This document shows, one piece after another, positions 1 to 10,241 of a stretch of 64,000 bases of DNA; the stretch's first letter is position 1, and every line of letters starts with the position of its first letter. The position numbers and the translations under genes are program-made. Under the pieces are notes generated by a model. The model was not told the DNA's origin, did not search any database, and was given only the letters and a program-made list of their open reading frames with translations. This DNA is from Cymodocea nodosa (taxonomy: Eukaryota; Streptophyta; Magnoliopsida; Alismatales; Cymodoceaceae): the NCBI GenBank assembly GCA_036874045.1, contig CM072335.1, positions 21,211,501 to 21,275,500 on the forward strand. The letters run 5' to 3'.

Positions 1-835
1 GAACAATATATGCATATTTTTACTTTAAAAGTTAATTTGAAAAGCTTGAATCATACAAGAGCTTTCTAATGTACCCATGTATCGAGCTTTCAGTCAACAA
101 TCCTAGATCTGATTAGGATCTTAGGTTGCCAGATTTAAAGAGTCATTTTTCAAGTCAACAATCCTTATATACCTATCTGCTTAAGTACAAAAGGCTCATG
201 ATCAAACAAATCAATAAACTCTCAAAGTTTTTCTTTTTTTCTCCTCTTTTTCCTTTCAACACAATATATATATGTATTTCATTAATACAAATGCAATAAA
301 ACACAAATCTCATATAATCTTGCTTCTATAATTTACTGAAAACATGAATTCATATCAATAAGCTCATACTTTTTCTATAGTTTAATAAGATTTACACATA
401 AATCATTCTACAAGTTTAATCAATCAAATTAAATGTATCCTTGATCATATGTATTTTATTTAATCCAAAAATCAACATTTCAGCTTTTTTAGGATTTCAA
501 ATCATTTACTGAGTTTCAGTTAAGCATTTTGATTTCTTAAAATCGTGAAACTATTAAACTCATAAAATTCATTAAAAACATAAGATACTATATCTAGATT
601 TGTATTAATAGTAAAATTTGTAACATCTTATATAAGATTCTAAATATAACATTCAAGTAGTTACAGTGTTTTTTTTTTTTTTTTTTTTTTACAATTTCAA
701 TTATCGAATAGTTATAGGAAATTTTGATTAGTTACAGTAAATTCATAATAATAATAAAATTTTAGTTTTAATTTCCATAGAAATTTGCAGCACCATCCTA
801 GTTCTTCTAATTAACAAGATTACTTGGATTTTAAT
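1..835 (-). repeat. Shared non-coding module (G0 copy, cut by window edge)
   Basis: Reverse complement matches 24500-25640 of G1 and, more weakly, 8690-9760 of copia C0 and 53739-54520 of C1. The best conserved stretch is about 1-240, containing phrases such as AAGAGCTTTCTAATGTACC and ACCTATCTGC. No ORF is visible. A run of about 20 T lies near 671-690. The module belongs between the purine tract at 843-855 and the 3' LTR, which is outside the window. Confidence 0.8.
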
Positions 836-842
836 CTAATTA

Positions 843-880
843 CCTCCCTCCCATACCTACATTTTGCATTGTCCTCAATG
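843..880 (-). other. Purine tract plus CATTGAGGACAATG palindrome (G0)
   Basis: On the minus strand, CATTGAGGACAATG (867-880) is followed by TATGGGAGGGAGG (843-855). The same pair occurs at 24457-24493 in G1. From memory, plant Athila/Tat elements often carry a sequence of this type just ahead of their polypurine tract. It is therefore probably the ancestral second-strand primer site, here followed by an added module before the real LTR edge. Confidence 0.6.
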
Positions 881-1360
881 TAAAAGATTTATAGTAAATA
901 TAGTAAATGTTAGCAAGTATGAATATTGTTTCGTTGACTTAGCACCTAACTCAGCGAACTTAATTTGTTGAGTTAATGAATAACTCAACGAACTGAGTTT
1001 GAATGTAAATTCAAGATAAGTAATCAATTACATACCTTGTTCTTTGTATCTCCTTCAACATCGTCTGACTTTTAATTATGAAAAACTTTTTATTCACAAA
1101 TTAAAGCAGAATATATAATAAAATAACAACTTAACAACAAAACATAAATTGTTAAATCAATATCTTGTGTGGAACCTAGGCTCCTATGCCTTTGGTGGCT
1201 CATAAGCAAGCTAGTTGGTTTCCAAAACAGATACCAACAAACTGGATTGATATTTTATTTTTCTTTTCTTTTTCTTATAAAATAAAACTAAAAAAAAAAT
1301 TCTTTCTTTTCTAAAAATAAATGCAGAGTACACACAACATTAAAAGTACAAAATCACAAT
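881..1360 (-). other. Non-coding stretch between F-box-like gene and purine tract
   Basis: No convincing ORF. It holds GTTGAGTTA-type motifs at about 945-1000 and a block at about 1165-1240 that is well kept in G1 (24095-24175, opposite strand; shared words include GAGCCACCAAAGG and GGAGCCTAGG). Function unknown; it may be a 3' untranslated region of the F-box-like gene. Confidence 0.5.
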
Positions 1361-2500
1361 TTAAGAACATGATTGAAAAGTTGTAACAAATGGAATAAAT
1401 GTGTCAGTCCAAGCAAACTTTTTAGGCATAATTCTTCTTGCTATTAATTCTGTTTTAATGCAGTCTACTTTCTTTTTTAACTTGTAAACTTGTAGTATGT
1501 TATCAATACTAAATATAAGTGTATTACCATTAATAAATTGAAATAAAGAAAGGGATCCTTTTCTGTTCCAAGATAATGTAGTTGTTTCTATTTCTACATA
1601 TATTTCAATATATTCCTCTTCCCATTTCCATTTATTTAGGTCTTTCGTAATCCATATTTGAAATTTCATCAATTCATCCTACCATCTTACTAAACACAAA
1701 GTAAGATCATCATATTCATTATACCATACTCCTAATTGAATTTTATCATGTTCTATAGATGGTGGTTTAGCTATATCACTAGGTACAAACAATATTTCTA
1801 TAAAGTCATCATCATAACTATCTATGCTTACTATATATAAATTAGATCTAAATGCAACTGATGTATCTGTGACTAGATATATATATCCATCAAGTATGAC
1901 ATGTATGTTGTTAATTAATGATTTTTGTCCTAGATATATCATAGTATTTTCAGTCCAAGATCTATTCAGAAAATTATACACACTTAAGCATAAATCCTCA
2001 TCCTAATTTCCAGTTGGTCTCCAGTAATACAATTTTTCAGGAATGGTCGAATTTTTATTAGAAAATGTTAATGTTGACCCACAATTTTCAATTAGTACTT
2101 CAAATCTATTAGACATTCCTATATTCCATTCTTCTCTAGTAATAGGATTTCTAATCAAAATATCGGGTAATAGAATTGCATACCTTGGTTTGGTTCTGTA
2201 AACAATTAATCCTTCATCTATTCTCATAATATGATTTATTCCTTCTAATATATTGGGTGGAATTCCAGTAGTTTCTTCCATATTTACATATTCATAGTTG
2301 ATTGAACTATAATTAAATGACTTTCATAAAAATCTATATCTAATATTAGTCATTTTTGCAACTTGTAGTCCATGAAAATAATTTTCTCTAACACATTCTT
2401 TAATTTCTTTTGACACACAACACAATCTACATAGATCTTTAGTTGATAAGTTACTTAGTACTTCCCTTAGTGCATTCAGTGGTAATTTCATCAATTCCAT
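1361..2500 (-). pseudogene. F-box-like gene carried by gypsy element (G0 copy, broken)
   Basis: The N-terminus (about residues 4-30) reads LPLNALREVLSNL..KDLCRLCCVSKEIK, which fits the plant F-box consensus (LPxDLLxEILSRLPxKxLxRxxCVSKxW) that binds Skp1 in SCF ubiquitin ligases. The remainder, about 350 residues, resembles an F-box-associated beta domain: RNPITREEW, a YDDxxLCLVRW-like stretch, KDLNKWKWEEEY, and a terminal FIPFVTTFQS. The start chosen is the Met 3-4 residues before the F-box, matching G1. No intron is evident. It is interrupted about two or three times. Gag core lies upstream and the purine tract downstream, exactly as in G1 (22828-23967), so it travels with the element. Homology to an F-box protein is firm for the N-terminus and probable for the C-terminal domain; its role in the element is unknown. 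Confidence 0.72.
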
Positions 2501-2716
2501 TTGTTGTGATTCTATATAACATAAACAAAATTTTGCAAAGATAAAATTAACATAGCTACTTACACATCCTTGTGGAGTTAGGTCATAACTCAATGAATTA
2601 AGTTCGTTGAGTTAAGTAATAACTCTACGATATTACTAACTACAATTAAACTTACATTTTTTTTATTTTATATTTTTCTACTTACTATTATACATAGTTG
2701 CTTCAGTTATACTACT

Positions 2717-3902
2717 TCATTTAGTTTCCCTCCCAAAGGAAGTATCAATTTCATTAATAGTTTTATTGACAGGGTTAGGCACTACTTGCATTGACAATTC
2801 TCTAATAAGTCTAACTTCTATTGATTCCTTCTATTTAAGGGGTATATTTCTATTCATATTATGATTCTGAATGGCAGCATTTCCAAATTCAAGGTCTAGA
2901 TGATTGTTTAATTATCTTTTCTAACTTCTCTATTCTAGATCCTTATTCAATTAATGCTTCATAACTTATATTTTTATTATTTATATTTTCTCCTCCCTAG
3001 AAATTGTTATTTCTCCAAGATAGGTTCAGGTGATTTCTCCAATTAGGATTATACGAATTTCCAAAGTTATCTTTCTGGTTTCTAGCATAAATAATATCTA
3101 AGTCATTAATATTTGCATTCTTTTCTACTAGCTTTTGATTTAATGATAACTCTTCTATTTTCTTTGTTAACTTAGTTAATTTAACTTTAAGCATAGTGCT
3201 TGAATCTATTTCATGCATTCCCCTTGGCAATATTCTTTTATTTATAATAGCTTTAGCCGAGTTTTCCCATTGTGTAGTTTTTTTTGCAAAGTTTTCTAAG
3301 TATGCCCATGCTTCTTCACTACACAGTTTTAAAAATCCATTCTAACAAGTAGATTTTAATAAAGATTTAGTTGAAACATCTATGCCTTCATAAATTATAC
3401 CTATTAATTATGCTTTACTCATTGCATGATGTAGACATTGAGTTAGTAAATCTTTAAATCTTTCAAAATATTTCTAGAATGATTCTCCCTATTTTTGGCT
3501 ACACATTAATATTTCCTTTTCCTTTTTAATCATTTGATATGTTGGATAATATTTTTCTAGAAAAATAGAGCAAAATTTAGTCCATGCAGAAATTGAATTA
3601 AGCGATAGAGAATATAACCATCTCTTAGTTGTGTCTTTTAAAGCAAAAGGAATATATCTAAGTTTAATAGCATCGATACTCATGTTCAACATTTTCATCA
3701 TTTGACAAACTTCGTTAAATTCTCTAAGGAAATAATAGGCATCTTCTCTTTCTAATCCATGAAAGTGTGGCAATTGATTGATATAATTAGATTTCAGTTC
3801 AAACGTATCTCCCTCAAAGTTTGGCAATCATATACATGAAGGTTTATCAACTAATTTAGGTTGTAGAATTTCCCTTAATGGTTTTTCTACTAGAGCAGTC
3901 AT
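2717..3902 (-). pseudogene. Gag capsid core located downstream of pol (G0 copy, broken)
   Basis: The segment contains a retrotransposon gag core: FHGLEREDAYYFLREFNEVC, then IKLRYIPFALKDTTKRWLY and FLEKYYPTYQ, like the Athila capsid region (GLxxEDPxxHLxxFxEIC ... RLxxFPFSLxDxAxxWL). A later YNPNWRNHLNLSWRNNN stretch is also typical of Athila gag C-termini, but no CCHC zinc knuckle is visible between the two. The start is set by the Met of a conserved MxxLVEKPL leader. Several breaks. It is followed on the same strand by the F-box-like gene. Its position after ORFx and spacer, rather than after the primer site, is abnormal; G1 and G3 show the same. Confidence 0.8.
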
Positions 3903-4059
3903 ATCTTCGTTCTCCTTTAAAGAAAGGTTAGCTACACCCCTAAGGATTTTGTTAAAGTTCAATTCAAAAAATATTTCAATACGCTTCTATGTTGAATAAT
4001 CCTATGTAGGTGTTCTTACTAATCGTTTAATGCTAGGAGAATGAGTCCATGTGCTCATA

Positions 4060-5145
4060 AACTCTTAACATAAAGTAAAATTGTAGAAGATTAATTACAT
4101 ACCAATTTGATGCTTTGTTCTTAGTAAATAAGTGTTGATGGATAAAGTTGAATCAGCTGCTTCTCCTTCCAATTCCCCAACGAATTTTCTTTTCTCTCCT
4201 TAAGTGCTAGTAACTCATAAATAGCATTCTATTTTATATTTATAATGCACGTCCATAAGGTAGATGAATCTCATTGCAAGAACGTGTCCTGTAATGTGTA
4301 GTTTGGTTCCTATTTTTATGGATATGTGTTCCACTTCTAATTTCAAATTTCAGTAATCGCTAAACCCATGAAATTTTGTTCATGGCTAAAAAAATAACTG
4401 TTATACTAACTCCACAAACTAACCTCGTTGAGTTATAGCTAGCTCAATGGATTAGCCTCGACTATTGTTTCTAACTCAATGAACTAATCTTGTTGAGCTA
4501 CAACTAACTCAACAGACTAGCTTCGTTGTCTATTTGCTAACTCCACGGACTAACTTCGTTGAGTTATAGATAACTCAATGGAGTGACCTTATATTTTATT
4601 ATTGATCTTGTGGAGTTAAGGTTAACTCAATGGACTAACTTTGTTAAGTTAACACTTAGCAAATTTTTCTAAAACTTACTCTTCATCTTAACTTCTATAT
4701 TTTTTTCTTTCTCTTGCATTTTATCAATTTAAATAAAGTTAAATATATTTCATTAATGTAGTGTTCAAATTTAAACTCCTTTAAATTTGAATATTATATG
4801 CATATTTAACTTATAGTTTATTTCCTGTTATGTAGAATTTACATTTGCTTCTTAGTATGCAGATATATTCAGATATTATCCAATCATCGTGTATTTAACC
4901 ATGTCATTAATAAAATTGTAAAAATTTTAAAATAGTCTTGCAAATTTTTAAACAGCTATATAATATTTAATTCAACTTAAAATCATTTGTTCACAAACAT
5001 TAATTCAGCAACATCTTATTGTTCAAACATTCATATAAATAAATAGTTTACATTTTCATACAATTAGATATTTTTCAATATAAGTAGACGAACAATATAT
5101 TTTAATCTTTCTTCCTAAGTTCATCTACTTCCTTCTAGAGATTTT
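4060..5145 (-). repeat. Spacer with GTTGAGTTA-type motif array (G0)
   Basis: Between about 4400 and 4660 are many inverted and direct copies of words such as AACTCAACGG, TCGTTGAGTT and TCGTGGAGTTA, spaced 10-40 bases apart. The same spacer recurs at 20650-20910 (G1) and 44060-44240 (G3). The 5090-5145 end matches the C-terminal tail of ORFx in G3. No other coding signal. Confidence 0.7.
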
Positions 5146-6376
5146 TGTTAGGATGATAAATGCTTTATTAAAGTTTATATAAATAAGTATAAATAATATT
5201 TTTTAATTATAATAGTCACGTAATTAAATGTTGACAAGTTATCGAAAAGTTTCATTTAAAATTTTGGATAGTTAACTTTCAGATAGTTACAGTTTTTGAA
5301 TAGTTAAAATTTTCAAATAGTTAGAATTTCAAACAGTTAAACTTTTGGATAGTTAACGTTTCGATTTAGTTGAATAGTTATGTTAAAAACTTGTATAGTT
5401 AAGTTATCTGCACGTGTGTTTTTAGTGTTTTAAGTTGTCACGTGTTTTTCACGTGCGTTCGGTAATGAAAATCGAAGAGTTAAATAATTGTTCGAGTTTT
5501 TATACGCATGGATAGATAACTGTTCGAGTTTTATAAAATGACTAACAAATAGATAAGTTTTTTATGTTTAGTCACGTGTTTTGCAGGTGTAAAAACTTGA
5601 AGAGTTACAGATAAGTGTTCGAGTTTTTACAAGACTTAAAGGATAAGTGTTCGACTAAAATGAAGACTTAGAAGATATTCTACAAAACTCCAAGAAGATA
5701 AGTTTCAATGAATCTATGAGTGGAGATCGTGGAAATTCAAAATGATAGTGGAGAAAGTGGAAATTCAAAAGAGTGGAAATCGTGGATGATTTGAATTTTA
5801 AATTAGTACGCGGATTATGGATTAAGTGGATGAACATGTTGAACATGTAATCAGAGTTCGACTACTAATAGAGAGTACGAGCTACATTACAAGTGGATCC
5901 AAATCTCAAAAGCCAAGTCTGAATATTCAATCCGAATCCCAAACTGAAAAGTTAAGTTTGAATATTCATATCTAGAAAAATTCTCCAACATTAGAAGAAG
6001 TTTGAAATTCCAAGCAATTTCAGAAAAGGAGCTGCAAACGCAAGAAGTCTGGAAATTTGACAATTGGAGAAGAAGAGATATAGAAGCTGAGCAAAAAGAA
6101 GGAAAGGAGCTACGTGCATAAAGATCAGGTTTTATACAATTTGAAATTAGTTTTGAATAAGGACTTCATTTTCTATTTGAATTGTATATCAGACATTACT
6201 ATATCAAAACCGTCAATAAGGGAATTGAGCTAAAAAGATATTGTAAATTCTGTCTTTAAAGTTTATAAAGAATAGAATTTTATTTACGAGTGTTTTGTGC
6301 TCTTGTTTTATCCGCTAGTAATTTTAATTACTAAAGACACAATTCATCCCCCCTCTTGTGATACAACGATCTTACA
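5146..6376 (+). repeat. Copia LTR, family A
   Basis: Begins TGTTAGGATG after a gypsy flank and ends CTTACA, two bases before a tRNA-Met primer site. Length 1,231 bp. The 5260-5400 part carries repeated GGATAGTTA-like words about every 20 bases, and 5405-5460 carries CACGTG boxes. The 3' end, with ATTCATCCCCCCTCTTGTG, resembles the ends of the other copia LTRs here. No partner LTR is seen in the window. Confidence 0.8.
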
Positions 6377-6378
6377 AC

Positions 6379-6391
6379 TGGTATCAAAGCG
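6379..6391 (+). other. tRNA-Met primer-binding site (C0)
   Basis: TGGTATCAAAGCG, two bases after the LTR end. It is complementary in kind to the 3' end of initiator tRNA-Met (usual site TGGTATCAGAGC), with one difference. Confidence 0.8.
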
Positions 6392-6470
6392 ATTATCATA
6401 ATTAAGAGCTTTCATTTCTTTATTTAGGAATCAGTTTTTCCTGTCATTTACTTAAGATTATCTGTTTAAA

Positions 6471-7530
6471 ATGGATAATACTGAAATCTTAGTTATGATT
6501 GAAGGACAGACCACAAATCGTCCTCCTATGTTCGAGGGTAGCAATTATGGCTACTGGAAATATAAGATGAAAGTATTCTTTCAGTCAAATGATTTCAAAT
6601 TATGGCATATAATTAGCAATCCTATAGTGTTAGTCACAACTTCATATGATACTTGGACTTTTGATGAAAAGGAGCGAATGACACTGAATGCTAAAGGTTT
6701 AAACATCTTGTTTTGTGCTTTATCTCATGTTCAATTTAACAAAGTTTCTACATATCAAATTGCATATGAGATATGACATGCATTAGAAGTTGCCAACGAA
6801 GGTACTAACCAGGTTAAGGAATCTAAGATTAATATGTTAGTATATAAATATGAGCTTTTTAAAATACATGAAAATGAATGTATCTCTGATATGTTTTCTC
6901 GTTTTCTTGAGATTGTAAATTCATTAAAATCTTTAGGCAAGAAATTTGAGGAGAAAGACTTGGTAAGAAAGATCCTTAGATCTTTAACTAAAATTTGGGC
7001 TCAAAAGATAACATCTATTGAAGAGTCCAAAGATTTAAATACATATACTCTCAATGATATTATAGGCAATCTGACAGCCTATGAAGTACAACATTTAGAT
7101 CCAAAAGGGAAGAATCCTAGAAGGGATCTGGCTTTTGAGGCTAATAAAGTCTCAAAAGTCACTCGTGATTCTGACGATGATTTACTATTGTTAACCAAAA
7201 AATTTAGAAATCTGTTGAAGAAACGTAAGAACTTCAGGTCAGCAAAGACATCTAGAGATATGGAGAAGAAGTCATTTATGAAAGACAAAATCATATGCTA
7301 CAAGTACAACAGGCCGGGTCACTTTCAAACTAATTGTCCTCTCAACAAAGATAAGAAAAATTCGAGGATGAATTTCAGGAATAAGAAATTCAGAAAGAGA
7401 AGGGCACTTAAAGTGACATGAGATAACTCTTCAGCTTCACAGAGTGAAGAAGCAAAGGATTCAACATTAGACAATGAATCCTCATCAACATCAGATTCAG
7501 AAGAAAATTTAGCAAATGTATGCTTCATGG
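6471..7530 (+). pseudogene. Copia gag (UBN2 type), family A, broken
   Basis: Starts MDNTEILVMIEGQ and quickly shows PPMFEGSNYGYWKYKMKVFF, the hallmark of copia UBN2-type gag (F.G.NY..W...M). Further on come YELFKIHENE, FSRFLEIVNSLKSLGK and LNDIIGNLTAYE, then a basic stretch and a near-CCHC knuckle (CYKYNRPGHFQTNC). Gag forms the virus-like particle and binds element RNA. Roughly two breaks. It is homologous to, but clearly diverged from, the gag of C1 and C2. The start codon lies about 80 bases after the primer site. Confidence 0.85.
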
Positions 7531-8470
7531 CAAAATACAGTGAGGCATCCTCTCATCAAAATGTTAATTTTGATAGTTTTGATGGATTACTTGTTGAATA
7601 CAATAGACTGGCTAGAAAATATAAGAAAGTAAAAATAGAAGGAAAGAACACTAGGAAAATGCTAGATGAATCTGAAAATAAGATTGATTTTCTGAACTCT
7701 ACGATGAATAAATTTAAAGAAGAAAATCAAAAGCATGCATAGGAAATTTTAAAGTTTACTACATAGAAAGAAAATTGCATGCTAATTGTGAAAATTTAGT
7801 TGCTGATAAAAAGAAAATGATCTGTGAAATTGAAAAACTGAAATTGACTATTACTAATTTAAATTTAGAATTTGATATGATAAAGACTAAGGTCTGCAAT
7901 CAAAAGGCTACATTAAGTAAATTGAATAATAGTCAAATTATAACAAATGAACTTAGTAGTAAAATATCAAATGTAGAAAAACATGGTATTGGTTTACATG
8001 ATGTATCTTCTAAAAATTATATATTGCATGATGGTACTGCTAAAAATAATGTCTTTATTTCTAGTACTAAGAATAGTAAAAGAAAAACTATTTCGTGTGT
8101 GATTAAAAAGGGAGATAAATATATGTAAATTGATAAAATGCAGCATATAAATAATAGCACACAATGCAACAATTTCAAAAGAAATTTTCAGAAAAATCAA
8201 TCTAAGTCATTTGAGAATTTTAATATTTTTGATCAGTTTTCTTCATATTTAAAAAATATCGAATATTGGGATCAGCAATCAAATAATGTTAGAAATGAAA
8301 ATTTTAACTTTGGTTTACATAGAGATAAATGTTCTGATAATTATAACACTAAGAGAAATAAATGTAAGAATAATTATCAGAAAATAGATAAGTTGAAGTT
8401 TAAAAATATTGATTATTTTGATATGACTCTCTCTAAAATTCTTGGACCCACTCAGAAATAGGTTCCAAGA
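7531..8470 (+). pseudogene. Coiled-coil gag tail, family A, broken
   Basis: An acidic serine-rich linker leads into Lys/Glu-rich heptad-like sequence (LLVEYNRLARKYKKVKIEGK; ENLVADKKKMICEIEKLKL), then an Asn/Lys-rich stretch with few features. Sirevirus gags commonly have an extended, coiled-coil C-terminus, which fits. Several breaks. C1 has the equivalent part at about 58160-58900. Confidence 0.6.
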
Positions 8471-8499
8471 GATAAAATCTCTTCTTAACTGTTTTGTAG

Positions 8500-8650
8500 G
8501 TACACAAACCAAAATGGATAATGGACAGTGGAGTATCCAGCCACATGATTGGAGATATACGATTACTTACAGAAGTAACAAAGACCAAGAATAGACAAGT
8601 TACCTTTGGAAATAAAAGAAAAACAAATATCCTTAGGTTTGGTAAGGTTA
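8500..8650 (+). pseudogene. Start of copia protease, remnant
   Basis: The translation KWIMDSGVSSHM corresponds to the aspartic protease box (LDSGASSHMT) that opens copia pol. C1 has WILDSGASSHMTE at the same place. Only this N-terminal piece is present before the sequence passes into family-B RNase H tail. Confidence 0.7.
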
Positions 8651-8654
8651 GGTA

Positions 8655-9760
8655 TTTGTAGGCTATGTGATGTGTAAAATGCTTAAACTCCACAAAAGAT
8701 AAATATTGTTGATGATGTTGTTTACCTCATAGATATTATATACTTATCATAAATATCTAAGTAATATCTAAACTGCTACATGAGATACTATATATTTACG
8801 ATAAACTTATTGTAGTATCTTATTGACTTTACTTATATTTCAAAGTTTAATGTTTTAAAATTTTTAAGTGGAAATGTTAATGAAAAACATTAAATTCCTT
8901 TGAAATCCTGAAATTTTGATTAAATATTTTCTTTGGATCAATGAGAGTGCATATGATCATGCATGAATTTGACTTGATTGATTAAACTTGTAGAATAATT
9001 TATATGTAAATCATATTAAACTACTACTCAAAAGTATAAGCTTATTGAAATTGATTCATATTTTCAGTAAAATCATATATGTAAAAATTGTATGAGATTT
9101 GTGTTTTATCACATTTGTATTAATGAAATACATATATATACTGTGCTTAAAATAAAAAGTGCTTACAAAGTGAAAATCTTTGAGAGTTTATTGATCAGTT
9201 TGATCACGAGCCTCTTGTACTTGAGCAGATAGGTATGTAAGGATTGTTGTCTTGAAAAAGGATTCTTTAAATTTGACAACCTAAGGTCCTGATCAGACCT
9301 GGGATTGTTGGCTGAAAGCTCATTACACGGGTACATTAGAAAGCTCTTGTATGATTCAAGTTTTTTAAACTAACTTTTAAAAAAAAATTATCAATATTCA
9401 CTGTTTTGAAAAGATAAAAGTTATTTCATTAATTACGGATATCTTTAAATCGAATATGGTTTCTACCAATATGACCGCTGATTTGTTGAATCAAAATTAG
9501 TACTTTTGAACGTGTTTATTTGAGATACATTCCTTTATTCTGCTTGAGTTAATCATATTAAGTTTAAAGTTATGTTTTGGTTCATATATAGTTTGAGTTG
9601 ATTCTAAAAATCATTCTTGATGAATTCAAGATAACGGAAGTTTCTGAAAGGAAAATTTAAAGTATAGTTATAAGTAACACCTACTTTATACAAGTATATT
9701 TTGTATGTTATTGCATATATTTGAAGTATATTTGTAGGGGGAGGAATTACAATATCAAAA
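8655..9760 (+). repeat. Shared non-coding module (copia C0 copy)
   Basis: Starts just behind the RNase H tail (GICxLCDV-like) and runs to TTTGTAGGGGGAGG (9731-9744). It matches C1 (54520-53739 joined on the far side of the C2 insertion by 38401-38120) and, across superfamilies, the gypsy copies 24500-25640 and 1-835. The strongest part is 8940-9370. It contains AGGTATGTAAGG at 9231 and TTTGTAG at 9731, placed like splice donor and acceptor. It holds no ORF and lies directly upstream of ORFx. Confidence 0.8.
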
Positions 9761-10241
9761 ATAGATTAATATCATTCAATATATAGATCTTAGTTAATCT
9801 GAGTTTAGTCCTCTTAAGATATTGATGAAACAATTTAATAGACAAACAAACTATTTTAGGTTCATAAAAAGAATTGGAATAGTTTACAATGTTCTCAAGA
9901 TAGTGATTAATTAAGTTACTTATAGCTTGTATGTTGATTTCGGAAGCTTGCAGTTGAAGACATCTGGATTTTTGTTAAGTATACTAATTAGACGTTATGT
10001 TATATAAGGTAACGTGTAAAACTGCCTCTAGATAGCGTTTTATTCGTTAGGTTAAGTAACTCAATGAGTTATGCTTAATGTTTTCGGGTACCTCGATTGA
10101 ATAAATGTTATTCAATATTCTTTTAAAACTCAAACCCGACTTATAGACTCGTTAAGTTATTCTATTGAAACCTTATTTAAACACTTATTACACGAGAACT
10201 TAGGCTATCTCGTAACCTTTGTATCTGAAAATCTTTTCCGC
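9761..10241 (+). other. Leader upstream of copia ORFx
   Basis: Non-coding and AT-rich, with a few GTTAAGTAACTCAATGAGTTA-like words at about 10040-10070. The C1 equivalent is 37603-38120. Probably the 5' untranslated region of the ORFx message; no clear promoter box was found. Confidence 0.5.

Larger units (their letters stand above)
1..5145 (-). mobile_element. G0: 3' half of an Athila-like Ty3/gypsy element
   Basis: On the minus strand, from the 5145 side toward position 1, the order is: C-terminal tail of ORFx, a spacer rich in GTTGAGTTA-type motifs, the gag capsid core, an F-box-like gene, a CATTGAGGACAATG palindrome with a purine tract, and the shared non-coding module. The order matches the inverse of the 20-25.6 kb stretch (G1). 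Its 5' half is not present: the copy stops abruptly at the LTR of copia C0 at 5146, and the window starts before its 3' LTR is reached. It is broken, with several breaks. It must be older than the copia insertion beside it. Family assignment rests on G1 and G3, which have pol. Confidence 0.8.

Noticed and set aside
671-690. Run of about 20 T as a polyadenylation tail of a LINE or SINE
   Set aside because: It lies inside the shared module; no target duplication, no SINE A/B boxes and no LINE ORF nearby.
1361-2500. F-box-like gene as an ordinary host gene interrupted by elements
   Set aside because: The second copy at 22828-23967 has the same element neighbours on both sides, so it is cargo of the gypsy family.
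4400-4660. Possible CRISPR-like or satellite array of GTTGAGTT words
   Set aside because: Repeats are short, degenerate, in both orientations and irregularly spaced; plant retroelement context. Reported instead as motif arrays.
6379-6391. tRNA gene at the TGGTATCA sequences
   Set aside because: Only the primer-site complement of a tRNA 3' end is present; no cloverleaf can be drawn.
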